In this document: positions 33,929 through 43,647 of the stretch, piece by piece
Layout of the letters: the number at the start of each line of letters is the position of its first letter
How positions within the stretch are numbered: the first letter of the stretch is position 1
Assembly (NCBI RefSeq): GCF_004296575.1
Contig: NZ_SAYT01000001.1
Span: 310,001 to 374,000, forward strand
Direction: 5' to 3'
Length of the DNA stretch: 64,000 nucleotides
Origin: Dyella amyloliquefaciens
GTDB taxonomy: Bacteria > Pseudomonadota > Gammaproteobacteria > Xanthomonadales > Rhodanobacteraceae
The notes under the pieces: generated by a model
Databases searched by the model: none
What the model was told of the DNA's origin: nothing
The model's input: only the letters and a program-made list of their open reading frames with translations
Translations under genes and position numbers: made by a program

Positions 33929-34813
33929 ATGAGTGCATTAGACGGTAAGACAGGCTCGGGGTCGTTGCCGCTGGTGGAGCGGGTTCCGCCGCACGCGTTC
34001 TTCGTCGGCAGCGCGATCTTTCATTACCTGGGCCCCTCGTTTGCGGTGCTGCTGTTCGCGCGCGTGCCGGTGGCCGGTGTCGCCTGGCTGCGCATCGTGT
34101 CGGCTGCGCTGGTGTTTGCGCTGTGGCGGCGGCCGTGGCGTGCGTTCCTTGCCGCGGAACGCCCGGCGCAATGGACCATGCTGGCGCTCGGTGGCGTGTT
34201 TGCCACCATGAATTACTGCTTCTACCGCGCCATCGCCGAACTGCCCCTGGGAACGGTGGCGGCCATCGAGTTCGCCGGACCCGTGGCGCTGGCACTGGCC
34301 GGGGCGCGGTCGCGGCGTAACCTGGCCGCTTTGCTGCTCACGGTCGGCGGCGTGTACCTGCTGACGGAAGTGCGCTTCGGCGGCGCACCGCACGCCTTCC
34401 TGTGGGCGTTCGCCAACGCGGTGCTGTTCACCTTTTACATCGTGCTCGCGCACGCGGTGTCCCGAGCCGACCCGTCCACCAGTCCGATCGATCGACTGGG
34501 TGCTTCCATGATCATCGCGGGAGTGGCGATCTCCCCATTGGGTTTCAGCGCCGCCGCGCCGGCTTTGCTGGACCCGGTGGCGCTGGGGGCCGGCGTGGTA
34601 GTGGGCATCAGCTCCTCGGTCATTCCCTATGTGTTCGACCAGCTCGCCATGCGTCGATTGCCACGATCGACCTACGCCTTGTTCGTCGCCCTGCTGCCGG
34701 CCACCGCGGTCATCATCGGCGTCATCGTGCTGCGCCAGGTGCCATCAGCGCTGGAGTCGGTGGGTGTGTTGCTGGTCGCCATCGGCGTGGCGCTGCATCG
34801 GCCGCCGGCCTGA
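33929..34813 (+). CDS. EamA/RhtA-type small-molecule exporter
   Basis: Inner membrane transporter of the drug/metabolite superfamily, 294 aa with about ten hydrophobic segments. Two EamA repeats are visible (FHYLGPSFAVLLFARVPVAGVAWLRI...; FANAVLFTFYIVLAHAVSRAD...), together with ELPLGTVAAIEFAGPVALAL, as in RhtA (threonine/homoserine exporter), and the late SSSVIPYVFDQLAMRRLPRSTYAL. The start at 33929 (MSALDGKTG) fits a promoter ending just upstream; no Shine-Dalgarno sequence is visible. It is divergent from the CGNR regulator, and an aldo/keto reductase follows 14 bases after the stop. Confidence 0.9.
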   Translation: MSALDGKTGSGSLPLVERVPPHAFFVGSAIFHYLGPSFAVLLFARVPVAGVAWLRIVSAALVFALWRRPWRAFLAAERPAQWTMLALGGVFATMNYCFYRAIAELPLGTVAAIEFAGPVALALAGARSRRNLAALLLTVGGVYLLTEVRFGGAPHAFLWAFANAVLFTFYIVLAHAVSRADPSTSPIDRLGASMIIAGVAISPLGFSAAAPALLDPVALGAGVVVGISSSVIPYVFDQLAMRRLPRSTYALFVALLPATAVIIGVIVLRQVPSALESVGVLLVAIGVALHRPPA

Positions 34814-34827
34814 TCACGGAGTTCATC

Positions 34828-35799
34828 ATGCAATACGTCAACATGGGGCATTGCGGCCTGAAGGTTTCGCGCCTCTGCCTGGGTGCCATGAGTTACGGCA
34901 GTCCTGATGCCAAAGCCTGGATCCTCCGCGAGGAGGATGGGCGGCCGATCATTCGCCGCGCGTTGGAACTCGGGATCAACTTCTTCGATACCGCGGACAT
35001 GTACTCGGGTGGCGAAAGCGAGCGCGTACTGGGTCGTGCGCTGCGCGATTTTGCGCGGCGCGAAGAAGTGGTGGTCGCCACCAAGGCGTTCTATCCGATG
35101 GGACCGGGACCCAACCAGCGCGGCCTGTCGCGCAAGCACCTGCTGTCGGCCATCGATGCCTCGTTGACGCGGCTTGGCATGGATTACGTCGACCTCTACC
35201 AGATCCATCGCTGGGACGACGAAACGCCACTGGAGGAAACGCTGGAGGCGCTCAACGACATCGTGCGAGCCGGCAAGGCGCGCTACATCGGCGCGTCCAG
35301 CATGTACGCATGGCAGTTCCAGAAGGCGCTGATGACGGCCGAGAAGCATGGCTGGGCGCGTTTCGTCACCATGCAAAACCACTACAACCTCGCCTATCGC
35401 GAAGAGGAACGCGAAATGCTTCCGCTGTGTCGCGCCGAAGGCGTGGCGGTCCTGCCCTGGAGCCCGCTGGCGAGGGGTTTCCTCACGCGGTCACGCCACA
35501 AGGCGGCGACCTTGCGCTCCGACAGCGATGCGTTCGGTCATGAGCTCTACTACACCGAGGACGACTATCGGGTGGTTGATGCGGTGACGGAGCTGGCCCA
35601 GCATCGTGGCGTATCACAGGCGCAGGTCGCGTTGTCATGGCTGTTGCACCAGCACGGCGTGACCGCGCCGATTGTGGGCGCTACGCGCATGTCGCATCTC
35701 GAGCAGGCCGTGCAGGCGCTCGACGTGATGCTTGCCGACGAGGAATGCGCGTTGCTGGAAAGCCCTTATCGCCCGCATCGCGTGCTCGGGCATGCCTAG
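34828..35799 (+). CDS. Aldo/keto reductase
   Basis: NADPH-dependent aldo/keto reductase of 323 aa with a TIM-barrel fold. The catalytic tetrad is visible: Asp and Tyr in FFDTADMYSGGESE, Lys in VVVATKAFYPMG and His in LYQIHRWDDETPL. NADP contacts are likely in LPWSPLARGFLTR and PIVGATRMSHLEQAV. The sequence is closest in style to the YajO/Tas-like group of the family. The physiological substrate is unknown. The ATG at 34828 follows CGGAG; the frame is open far upstream inside the EamA gene, but that part is shadow. Probably co-transcribed with the EamA gene. Confidence 0.94.
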   Translation: MQYVNMGHCGLKVSRLCLGAMSYGSPDAKAWILREEDGRPIIRRALELGINFFDTADMYSGGESERVLGRALRDFARREEVVVATKAFYPMGPGPNQRGLSRKHLLSAIDASLTRLGMDYVDLYQIHRWDDETPLEETLEALNDIVRAGKARYIGASSMYAWQFQKALMTAEKHGWARFVTMQNHYNLAYREEEREMLPLCRAEGVAVLPWSPLARGFLTRSRHKAATLRSDSDAFGHELYYTEDDYRVVDAVTELAQHRGVSQAQVALSWLLHQHGVTAPIVGATRMSHLEQAVQALDVMLADEECALLESPYRPHRVLGHA

Positions 35800-35847
35800 G
35801 CGCTGGCGTTCCGTAGGGACCGTCGATCAACGACTGAGAGAGAGCCC

Positions 35848-36525
35848 ATGACGACGCTTTCGTTGCAGGCATGGCGCAATAACTTGCGCTCCGTGCTTTT
35901 CCTTGGCGTGCTGCTGTTCGCCTGTGCCTGGACGCTGCGCTACTGGCAGGCATGGCTCTATGTGGGCATCTACGGCATGGCCGTGTGCTTCAACACCGCC
36001 TGTTTCCTCAAGCGCGATCCGTCGCTGGTGGAGCGCCGGTTGCAGGCAGGGCCGGGCGCGGAAACAACGCCCAACCAGCGCCGCATCCAGGCAGCAGCGG
36101 CGATCTGCCTACTCGGCATCTTCGTGCTGGCTGGGTTGGATCACCGATGGAGCTGGTCCAGCGTGCCGCCCTCCGTTGTGCTCGCAGGCGATGGCCTGCT
36201 GGTAGAAGGCCTGGTGCTGGTCTTCGTCACGTTCCGGCACAACAGCTATGCGGCGAGCACGGTTGAGGTAGTGCAGAAGCAGACCGTCGCGGCCGATGGG
36301 CCTTATGCATGGGTGCGCCATCCCATGTACCTGGGCAGTGGCGTGGCCTTCCTGGCGACGCCGGCGGCGCTGGGTTCGACCTGGGCGTGGCTTGCCGCGG
36401 TGCCGGCGACATTGACCCTGGCCGTTCGGCTGGTCGATGAGGAGCGCCTGCTGCTGCAGCAGCTTCCCGGCTACGCGACGTACTGCATGCAGGTTCGCTT
36501 TCGCTTGATCCCGCTCATCTGGTAG
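35848..36525 (+). CDS. Isoprenylcysteine carboxyl methyltransferase-like membrane protein
   Basis: Membrane protein of 225 aa with about five hydrophobic spans. The C-terminal half carries the ICMT/PEMT (NnrU-related) SAM-binding signature: GPYAWVRHPMYLGSGVAFL (the 'RHPxY' motif) and LVDEERLLLQQLPGYATY (the 'EExxL....GY..Y' motif). Bacterial members methylate unknown small or lipid substrates at the membrane. GAGAGAG precedes the ATG. It has no clear functional tie to its neighbours. Confidence 0.87.
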   Translation: MTTLSLQAWRNNLRSVLFLGVLLFACAWTLRYWQAWLYVGIYGMAVCFNTACFLKRDPSLVERRLQAGPGAETTPNQRRIQAAAAICLLGIFVLAGLDHRWSWSSVPPSVVLAGDGLLVEGLVLVFVTFRHNSYAASTVEVVQKQTVAADGPYAWVRHPMYLGSGVAFLATPAALGSTWAWLAAVPATLTLAVRLVDEERLLLQQLPGYATYCMQVRFRLIPLIW

Positions 36526-36707
36526 CTGCGCGTTGACATCGCGTGCACATTTGTCGCGTTCCTCAGCATCTTGCGACATGGTGTTATGACCAACCGTCAT
36601 GAGGTTGCGCATGGCGTTTTGGTTACAATCCGCCCCCGGAAGCGGCCTCCGATATGGGGAGTTTGGGCCGTCTAAAAGCCGATTGAACGGATACGGGGAG
36701 AGTTTGC

Positions 36708-38027
36708 ATGCGACACCAGCTGGCCGCCGCGGTGGCACTGGCACTTTGCGCCACCGCCGCACATGCCGATAACGGGAGCTTCAACGACTTCTTCGACCAG
36801 GGTCATATCGACGGCGAGTTGAGGCTGTACAACTTCAACCGTCTCTACGACACGCCCAATACACCCGACGCCAAGGCGCTGTCGCTCGCAGCATTGGTCA
36901 ACCTGCAATCGGGAAGCGTGTGGGGCGGCTTTGGTGCGGGGCTATCGTTCGCCACAGCCAACGCGCTGGGCACGAACTCCGACGAGATCGCCAAGGTCGA
37001 CACCTCGCTGATGGGCCCCAACAGCTCCATCGGCGCGTTCACCCAGGCTTACCTGCAATACAAGCACGACTGGTTCCTGGTGCGCGGCGGCTACCAGTAC
37101 CTCAACACACCGTGGATGGGTAACAACGATTCGCGCGTGGTGCCTTCCTCGTACAACGCGGCGATGGTGGATATCACGCCGATCAAGGACTGGAACATCT
37201 ACGCCATTCGCACCTTCGAATGGAAGAGCCGCACGTCCACCGGCATGTACTCGGACAACCTGTATTACCCGTCCCGCTATGACGGCGACTCCATGTATGG
37301 CAACAACGGTTCGCTGCCGTCGACGGCACCGCAGGCCGATGGCACGTGGGCGGCGGGTACGACCTACACGCACGACGCCATCAAGGCACAGGCGTGGTAC
37401 TACAACTTCATCGACTTCGCGCGCATGGGGTATGCGGACGGCACCTATACGCTGAAGACCGATTCGCCCTTCAACCCGTTCCTCTCGCTGCAGTACCTCA
37501 ACGAGACCAGCGGCAACGGCAACATCCTGGTCGATACGCACACCAAGCTGTTCGGCGAGGCGGGCACGCGTGTGCGTGCCGAGGTGTGGGGTGCGGACCT
37601 TGGCACGTCGATCTATGACGGTCGCATCGACGTGGCCTACAACAAGGTGGAAAACCAGTCCGGTGCCGTGGGCCAGGGCGCGATCATTTCGCCCTATACG
37701 ACCAACTACGCCACCGACCCGCTGTTCACTACCTCCATGATCCGCGGCCTGGTGGAGCAGGGCCCGGGATCCGCGTGGAAGGCGCGTGCGCAGTACTACT
37801 TCCTCGACAAGAAGCTGCAGCTCGTGGCGGCCTATGCCAAGTACACCACCGACTTGCGTGGCAACAGCCACAACCTTTACTTCGACATCATCTACAACCT
37901 GGATGGCGTGCTGAAGGGCCTGACGTTGCGCGACCGCTGGGAGCGTTCCACCGGCGGCACCAACAACCTCAACCCGGGCAACGAGGCGTTTGTCTACAAC
38001 CGCCTGATGATCACCTACAAGTTCTGA
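36708..38027 (+). CDS. OprD-family outer membrane porin
   Basis: Signal peptide MRHQLAAAVALALCATAAHA followed by FFDQGHIDGELRLYNFNRLYD, the normal start of OprD-type porins, and an 18-strand-type barrel ending in KF (YNRLMITYKF). Conserved OprD elements include GSVWGGFGAGLSFATANALG, FLVRGGYQYLNTPWMGNNDSR and the WYYNFID stretch. Members take up basic amino acids, peptides or aromatic acids; the substrate cannot be read. GGGGAGAG precedes the ATG, and TACAAT at 36624-36629 may be a -10 element. A strong hairpin follows. Confidence 0.9.
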   Translation: MRHQLAAAVALALCATAAHADNGSFNDFFDQGHIDGELRLYNFNRLYDTPNTPDAKALSLAALVNLQSGSVWGGFGAGLSFATANALGTNSDEIAKVDTSLMGPNSSIGAFTQAYLQYKHDWFLVRGGYQYLNTPWMGNNDSRVVPSSYNAAMVDITPIKDWNIYAIRTFEWKSRTSTGMYSDNLYYPSRYDGDSMYGNNGSLPSTAPQADGTWAAGTTYTHDAIKAQAWYYNFIDFARMGYADGTYTLKTDSPFNPFLSLQYLNETSGNGNILVDTHTKLFGEAGTRVRAEVWGADLGTSIYDGRIDVAYNKVENQSGAVGQGAIISPYTTNYATDPLFTTSMIRGLVEQGPGSAWKARAQYYFLDKKLQLVAAYAKYTTDLRGNSHNLYFDIIYNLDGVLKGLTLRDRWERSTGGTNNLNPGNEAFVYNRLMITYKF

Positions 38028-38035
38028 TGCACGCG

Positions 38036-38063
38036 GAAGCGGCAGGCATTGCCCTGCCGCTTC
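38036..38063. terminator. Hairpin between the porin and the AraC regulator
   Basis: GAAGCGGCAGG, a six-base loop, CCTGCCGCTTC: an 11-base-pair perfect stem nine bases after the porin stop and 16 bases from the stop of the convergent araC-type gene. Only short T-runs follow on either side. Confidence 0.75.
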
Positions 38064-38078
38064 GTTATCCGTGGTGCG

Positions 38079-38981
38079 TCAGCGATCGCGCCCGGCGATC
38101 TGCGAAGGACTCACGCCAAGCACCTGCCGCATGCAACGCGCCATATGGCTTGCATGCGCGAAGCCGGCTTCGATCGCCACCTCCGTGATGCTGCCGCGAG
38201 CTTCCTGCAGCAGCCATCGCGCACGTTCCACGCGACGTTCCAGCACGAACCGGTGCGCCGGCTTGCCGACGGCCTCGCGGAACAGCGGCTTGAAGTGGGA
38301 CACGCTGAAGCCCGCCACGGCCGCCAGCTCGGCGAGCGTCAGGTCCTGGTCGAGATGGGCCTCGATGTATTCGATGACCTGGTTGAGCCGCCACGTGGGA
38401 AGCGCGCGGGGTACGGGCGCCTGTGGGCGACGGTGCTGTGATTGCAGGGCCAGCAGGCGCGCAGCCAGTGCGGCGGCGAGGCTGTCGGTGAACAGGCGGC
38501 CACTCGGGTACGCATCGCGATCCTCGGCCTGCATCATCCAGCCGATGTGCTCGATCTGCGGGTCGCGGATATGGATCGATGGCACCAGCGCCGCATGGTG
38601 TTCGCCCAGTCCCATGGCTTCGCCCGTGTCGCGCAACAGCGACGGCGACAACCTCAGCAGCAGGGAGCGCGCCGGATGGGACATCGTCCACAGCGTGCTG
38701 GAACCCGCCGGCACCACGCAGAACTGGCCATGCAACCGCACGCCTTGCCGTTCGACGCGGCCCGCCCGGTACGACACGGGCACGGGCTCGCCCAGGTGAA
38801 GGCAGAGCACGTGGCGGTGGTCCACCGGCGAGGGAAACATCCCGGCCGGAACGGGCGAGGTCAGGACATCGAGGAAGGGCGGCGGGGCATGGGCGCTGCC
38901 CGACGACAGCGTGTCGGGAGGCGCGGGGTAGCACGAGGGCCGGTCGTTGCTCACGGGGCCTTTGTACCGGTAGCCGGTCAC
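38079..38981 (-). CDS. AraC family transcriptional regulator
   Basis: A 300-aa regulator with an N-terminal cupin-like sensing part (about residues 40-130) and a C-terminal double HTH: IEYIEAHLDQDLTLAELAAV, AGFSVSHFKPLFREAVGKPA, then ARWLLQEARGSITEVAIEAG, FAHASHMARCMRQVLGVSPS. The second HTH and its closing P-S are typical of the AraC/XylS family. It is divergent from the hydrolase gene, 111 bases away, which it probably controls. The ATG at 38981 and a GTG at 38954 are both possible starts. Confidence 0.92.
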   Translation of the reverse strand: MTGYRYKGPVSNDRPSCYPAPPDTLSSGSAHAPPPFLDVLTSPVPAGMFPSPVDHRHVLCLHLGEPVPVSYRAGRVERQGVRLHGQFCVVPAGSSTLWTMSHPARSLLLRLSPSLLRDTGEAMGLGEHHAALVPSIHIRDPQIEHIGWMMQAEDRDAYPSGRLFTDSLAAALAARLLALQSQHRRPQAPVPRALPTWRLNQVIEYIEAHLDQDLTLAELAAVAGFSVSHFKPLFREAVGKPAHRFVLERRVERARWLLQEARGSITEVAIEAGFAHASHMARCMRQVLGVSPSQIAGRDR

Positions 38982-39092
38982 CGGGTCATGTGCCGGAATT
39001 CATCCGTCTGTGCTGGCGGCCGTCCGATCGTGCGCGCCATCTGGCGACGTGGACGCGATGCTGGCCACATCACAGCCCCATGGAGTATCGAG

Positions 39093-40073
39093 ATGAAGCG
39101 TAGGCAATTCCTGCAGTGGAGCGCCGCCGGCCTGGCTGCGGGTGTACTTGGCTCACAGGTACTCCGGGCCGCCGCACTCCCCCTGCCCAAGGCGGGCGAA
39201 GCGTCGGCGTCGTCGGATGCGGCATGGTTTCGTGCCTCACGCCGTTACGCGAACCTCCCCTTCGGGCGCATCGCCTATGTCGAGCGCGGTGCCGGCGAGG
39301 CGGCGGTGTTCCTGCATGGCGCGCCGTTGAACAGTTTCCAGTGGCGCGGCGCGCTGGCCCGCCTGTCGTCGCACCGGAGATGCATTGCGCCGGACTTCAT
39401 GGGGTTGGGTTATACGGAGGCGCGCGAACACCAGTCATTGGCCGCCGATGCCCAGGTCGCCATGCTGGCGGCGCTGCTGGACAGTCTTGGTGCGGGGCGT
39501 GTCGACATCGTCGCCAGCGACTCCGGCTGTGCCGTGGCGCAGCTCTTCCTCGTGCGATACCCATCGCGCGTGAACTCGATGCTGCTCACCAATGGCGATG
39601 TCGAGCCCGACAGCCCGCCAGCGGGAGCGAAACCCGCGATCGATATGGCGAAGGCCGGGACGCTGGCCGACGCCACTGCCAAGTGGCTGACCGATACCGC
39701 ATTGGCGCGATCCACCTTTGGCGCGGCGGTGTACGCCCATCCGGAGAAACTCACTGCCGAGACGATCGCCTACTACGTGACGCCGATGGTCAGCTCGCCG
39801 CTTCGACGCACCCAGTACCACGACTTCCACATCGCGATGGAGCCGAATCCACTGGCGGGCATCGAGGCTTCGCTGAAGAAGAGCGACGTGCCGGTGCGCG
39901 TCGTCTGGGGTGCCAGTGACACCATCTTCAAGGCATCGGATGCCGACTACCTGACCGGTATATTTCCCAACTCCCGTGGCGTACGCCGGGTGCCGGAAGG
40001 CAAGCTGTTTTTCCAGGAAGAGTTCCCGGACGTGATCGCCGAAGAGGCGCGGAAGTTGTGGGGCCTGGCCTGA
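39093..40073 (+). CDS. Tat-exported alpha/beta hydrolase, haloalkane-dehalogenase/epoxide-hydrolase-like
   Basis: The N-terminus MKRRQFLQWSAAGLAAGVLG is a twin-arginine signal, so the protein is exported folded. The hydrolase domain has HGAPLNSFQWRG (oxyanion HG.P) and APDFMGLGYT. At the nucleophile elbow it reads VASDSGCAVAQ, with Asp143 in the position that is Asp in haloalkane dehalogenases and epoxide hydrolases and Ser in esterases. Downstream VRVVWGASDTIFKA and a late 'FFQEEFPD' region hold the further acid candidates; the expected catalytic His is not obvious. The ATG at 39093 follows GGAG. It is divergent from an AraC regulator. Confidence 0.82.
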   Translation: MKRRQFLQWSAAGLAAGVLGSQVLRAAALPLPKAGEASASSDAAWFRASRRYANLPFGRIAYVERGAGEAAVFLHGAPLNSFQWRGALARLSSHRRCIAPDFMGLGYTEAREHQSLAADAQVAMLAALLDSLGAGRVDIVASDSGCAVAQLFLVRYPSRVNSMLLTNGDVEPDSPPAGAKPAIDMAKAGTLADATAKWLTDTALARSTFGAAVYAHPEKLTAETIAYYVTPMVSSPLRRTQYHDFHIAMEPNPLAGIEASLKKSDVPVRVVWGASDTIFKASDADYLTGIFPNSRGVRRVPEGKLFFQEEFPDVIAEEARKLWGLA

Positions 40074-40135
40074 CACACGTTGCGATGGTTACCGATGCCC
40101 ACACGGTCCCGCGCTAGTGCGCTGGACCGCGCCGG

Positions 40136-40813
40136 TCAGGTCGCGATCATGCCCCAGGACTCCAGCAGGTCGTGGATGCCATTGATGGCGAACTGCACGC
40201 CGATGCAGACCAGCAGGAAGCCCATCACGCGGGCCATGGCATCCACGCCTTTTTCCCCGAGCAGCTTGAGGATCGGGCTGGCACCCCGCATGCACAGCCA
40301 GAACACCAGCGCGAACAGCAATGCGATGGTGATGACGGCAAAGTTGACGTTGTAGGTGTAGCCGCGCTCGGGAATCGTCGCGGCCGCGCTGATGATGAAG
40401 GCGATGGTGCCGGGACCCGTCGTGCACGGCATGGTCAACGGAATGAAGGCGACGTCGGGCAACTGCGTTGCCTGATCCTCGGCCGCCATTTCAGCCTGGG
40501 CTTCGTCTTCGCCCACCCGCGCGGGTGGAAACAGCATGCCGAAGCCGATATACGAAACGATCAGTCCGCCGGCGAGGCGCAGCCCGGGCAGCGAGATGCC
40601 GAACACGTTCATGACGGCCTTGCCCGCATAAAAGCAGATCAACAGAACGATCGTCACGTAGATGGTGGCGCGGAAAATCTGCCGGTTACGCTCTTCCGGC
40701 GGATAACGGCCGGTAAGCGCCAACAACACCGTGGCACTCGTGACGGGATTGGCGATGGTCGTCAGGCCAAGCAATCCCACGACGACGTCGTTCACAAAGC
40801 CGTGCATAGCCAT
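40136..40813 (-). CDS. MarC family integral membrane protein
   Basis: UPF0056/MarC family protein with six membrane helices. Conserved segments are visible: LLGLTTIANPVTSATVLLALT (the 'ANP' motif), GLRLAGGLIVSYIGFGML, FIPLTMPCTTGPGTIAFII (the second 'P....GPG.i' motif) and GFLLVCIGVQFAINGI. A cytoplasmic acidic loop (EDEAQAEMAAEDQATQ) lies between. The role of MarC proteins is not settled, despite the historic link to multiple antibiotic resistance. Starts at 40813, 40807 or a TTG at 40822 are possible; 40813 is used. Confidence 0.88.
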   Translation of the reverse strand: MAMHGFVNDVVVGLLGLTTIANPVTSATVLLALTGRYPPEERNRQIFRATIYVTIVLLICFYAGKAVMNVFGISLPGLRLAGGLIVSYIGFGMLFPPARVGEDEAQAEMAAEDQATQLPDVAFIPLTMPCTTGPGTIAFIISAAATIPERGYTYNVNFAVITIALLFALVFWLCMRGASPILKLLGEKGVDAMARVMGFLLVCIGVQFAINGIHDLLESWGMIAT

Positions 40814-41382
40814 CCAAACCAAGGCGAAGGGCGGGTCGAGGGGCGTGTTATCTGACGAAGGGGATGACTAAATCGTGATTTCATGACTCAGCTCCAAGAA
40901 AGCTTTCGACAGCGAGCGTCGCGATTGCCGTCAATCGATGACGACATCAACCAACGACGACATCGAAGTCTCTCGATTGAAACCGCGAGGACATGCGTTG
41001 CGTAAAAGTACTTAACGCAAGGGTCAATCCTTTCATCGCGTGAAAGAAGACAACGATGGCGTTGGTGGCGTGCATTGTTCTCCCTTCATCGAAATCCAGT
41101 GCAGCCGCAGCGAAAATTACGAACAACGTGCGTTTTCCCTTCACAGGTCTTTTAGGCATGTGAGCGCACGCTAGCTCGCCAAGCGAAGACGCATGTGGCG
41201 AGCGTGTTGGTGTGTTCATTCAAGGGCTGACGGTGTCGGAACCCGGCTCTTGAATGTTCCCAACGTGGTTCTCGATCGTCGATCTTGCGCCCTCGATAGG
41301 GATCGAAACCATATAAAGCCCCAGCCAAGGGGTTCCGGGAGAGTCATCGATCACCCTGGCAGATCGCCAGTAGGGGGACGGG
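40814..41382. other. Long intergenic region upstream of pflB
   Basis: About 570 bases without a supported gene; a 90-aa minus-strand frame at 40947-41219 has no recognisable features. Structured elements seen: TTGCGT...ACGCAA around AGTACT (40998-41020), an eight-base inverted repeat GCTCGCCA/TGGCGAGC (41174-41203), and TCGATAGGGATCGA (41293-41306), which matches the FNR/Anr consensus at only 8 of 10 fixed positions. TATAAA at 41312-41317 may be a -10 element. The size suggests multi-input control of the pfl operon. Confidence 0.5.
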
Positions 41383-43638
41383 ATGGCCGCGGCAGCATTT
41401 GATCTCAGTGGGCTCAATGAATCCGCCTGGCGGAGCTTCGTTCCAGGTGCGTGGCAGGAGCGGGTCAACGTCCGCGAATTCATCCAGCGCAATTACACGC
41501 CATACGAGGGTGACGCCAGCTTCCTGAGCGGCGCGACCGACCGTACGCGGGGCATGTGGGAAACACTGCAGCCCTTGCTCGCGCAAGAGCGCGAAAAAGG
41601 CATCCTCGATGTGTCGCAGGTGCCGTCAGGCATCCTGGCGCACGATGCGGGATATATCGACAAGGACAACGAGATCATTGTCGGCCTGCAGACGGACGCG
41701 CCGCTCAAGCGAGCCATCATGCCGTTCGGTGGGTGGCGCGTGGTGGCTGCCAGTCTTGAATCCTATGGGCACACCCCGGATCCGGCGGTGGGCGAGATCT
41801 TCACCAAGTATCGAAAGACACACAACGATGGCGTCTTCGATGCCTATACATCGGACATCAGGAAGGCGCGCTCTTCCGGTGTCGTGACAGGACTTCCGGA
41901 CGCTTATGGCCGGGGGCGCATCATCGGCGACTATCGCCGGGTGGCACTCTATGGTGTCGACTTCCTGATTACGGACAAGCAGCGCGAGAAGCGCGAGCTG
42001 GACGATCGCCACTCCACCGAAGAGGTGATTCGTCTGCGCGAGGAGCTGGCCGAGCAGATCCGCTCGTTGAAAGAGCTGAAGGAAATGGCCACTCGTTATG
42101 GCTATGACATTTCCGGGCCTGCCGCCAACGCAAGGGAAGCGGTCCAGTGGACCTATTTCGGCTATCTGGCGGCCATCAAGCAGCAGAATGGCGCAGCGAT
42201 GTCGGCGGGTCGCCTTTCGACGTTCCTGGATATCTACTTCGAACGCGATCTTCGCGAGGGAACGCTTACCGAGTCGCAAGCGCAGGAGATCATCGACGAC
42301 CTGGTGATCAAGTGGCGCATCGTGCGTTTCCTGCGAGCCCCGGAGTACAACCAGTTGTTCTCGGGCGACCCGGTGTGGGTTACCGAAGTGCTCGGCGGTA
42401 ACGGCGAAGACGGCCGAACGCTGGTCACCAAGACCGCGTTCCGCATGCTCAATACGCTCTATAACCTTGGTCCGGCGCCTGAGCCCAATCTCACGGTGTT
42501 CTGGTCGCCGCGCCTGCCGGACGGCTTCAAGCGCTTTGCCATCAAGGCATCCATCGACACCAGTTCGATCCAGTACGAATCGGACGATCTGATGCGGCCC
42601 AAGTGGGGCGACGACTGCGCCATTGCCTGCTGTGTCTCCGCCATGCGCGTGGGCAAGCAGATGCAGTTCTTCGGCGCGCGCGTGAACCTGCCAAAGACCA
42701 TGCTCTACGCACTCAATGGCGGCCGTGACGAGGTGACCGGTGATCAGGTCGGTCCCAATCTTGCCCCCATCACCGGGGATGTCCTCAAGTACGAAGAGGT
42801 CATGGAACGGCTGGATCCCATGATGGACTGGCTGGCCAAGACCTATGTGAATGCGCTCAACATCATTCACTACATGCACGACAAGTATGCGTACGAGTCG
42901 ATCGAAATGGCGCTGCATGATCGCGACGTACTGCGCACGCTGGCGTGCGGCATTGCGGGGCTATCCCATGCCGCCGACAGCCTGTCGGCCATCAAGTACG
43001 CAAAGGTGACGGCGATAAGGGACGAGCGCGGTCTCATCACGGATTTCAAGATTGACGGCACGTTCCCGTGCTTTGGCAATAACGACGATCGCGTGGACAA
43101 CATCGCGAAGATGCTTGTCTCGATGATGATGAACAAGATCCGCATGTTCCCGAGCTATCGCGGGTCAACCCATACGCAGTCCGTGCTCACCATCACGTCC
43201 AACGTCGTCTATGGCAAGGCGACGGGAAATACGCCGGATGGAAGGAAAATGGGTGAGCCATTCGCACCCGGCGCAAATCCGGCCAATGGAAAGGATACGC
43301 ATGGCGCGCTGGCCGCCCTGATGTCGGTCGCCAAGATACCTTACGACGATGCCGAGGATGGCATCTCGCTGACCCTGTCCGTGGTGCCGTCGGCGCTCGG
43401 CCAGGAGGAGGACCGCATCACCCGCGGCGTCGATGCACTGGATGCGTATTTCTCCAGTGGTGGCTTCCACGTCAACATCAATGTGTTGAACCGGGAAACG
43501 CTGAAGGACGCGATGGAGCATCCGGAGAAGTACCCGCAGCTGACGGTCAGGGTGTCTGGCTACGCGGTGAATTTCGTGAGGCTCACGCGGGAGCAGCAGA
43601 TGGACGTCATCAGTCGCACGTTCCATGGCTCCATGTAG
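41383..43638 (+). CDS. pflB: Pyruvate formate-lyase
   Basis: Oxygen-sensitive glycyl radical enzyme that cleaves pyruvate with CoA to acetyl-CoA and formate. The catalytic Cys-Cys pair is at residues 416-417 ([10 protein letters not shown]), and the glycyl radical site is Gly726 in RVSGYAVNF near the C-terminus. Other family stretches include [36 protein letters not shown] and [19 protein letters not shown]. The length of 751 aa is normal for PflB. The ATG follows GGGGGACGGG. The activase gene follows immediately. Its presence implies fermentative or anoxic metabolism in a lineage generally seen as aerobic. Confidence 0.98.
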   Translation: MAAAAFDLSGLNESAWRSFVPGAWQERVNVREFIQRNYTPYEGDASFLSGATDRTRGMWETLQPLLAQEREKGILDVSQVPSGILAHDAGYIDKDNEIIVGLQTDAPLKRAIMPFGGWRVVAASLESYGHTPDPAVGEIFTKYRKTHNDGVFDAYTSDIRKARSSGVVTGLPDAYGRGRIIGDYRRVALYGVDFLITDKQREKRELDDRHSTEEVIRLREELAEQIRSLKELKEMATRYGYDISGPAANAREAVQWTYFGYLAAIKQQNGAAMSAGRLSTFLDIYFERDLREGTLTESQAQEIIDDLVIKWRIVRFLRAPEYNQLFSGDPVWVTEVLGGNGEDGRTLVTKTAFRMLNTLYNLGPAPEPNLTVFWSPRLPDGFKRFAIKASIDTSSIQYESDDLMRPKWGDDCAIACCVSAMRVGKQMQFFGARVNLPKTMLYALNGGRDEVTGDQVGPNLAPITGDVLKYEEVMERLDPMMDWLAKTYVNALNIIHYMHDKYAYESIEMALHDRDVLRTLACGIAGLSHAADSLSAIKYAKVTAIRDERGLITDFKIDGTFPCFGNNDDRVDNIAKMLVSMMMNKIRMFPSYRGSTHTQSVLTITSNVVYGKATGNTPDGRKMGEPFAPGANPANGKDTHGALAALMSVAKIPYDDAEDGISLTLSVVPSALGQEEDRITRGVDALDAYFSSGGFHVNINVLNRETLKDAMEHPEKYPQLTVRVSGYAVNFVRLTREQQMDVISRTFHGSM

Positions 43639-43647
43639 GTGGAAGCC

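Noticed and set aside
36533-36538. TTGACA at 36533-36538 as the -35 of the porin promoter
   Set aside because: No -10-like hexamer lies 16-18 bases downstream.
40947-41219. A 90-codon minus-strand frame in the gap upstream of pflB
   Set aside because: No ribosome site, signal, domain or codon pattern supports it, and it overlaps inverted repeats that look regulatory.
41293-41306. TCGATAGGGATCGA as an FNR/Anr box for pflB
   Set aside because: It is palindromic but matches only 8 of 10 fixed positions, and its distance to the TATAAA at 41312 does not fit activation. Kept only as an element of the intergenic region.
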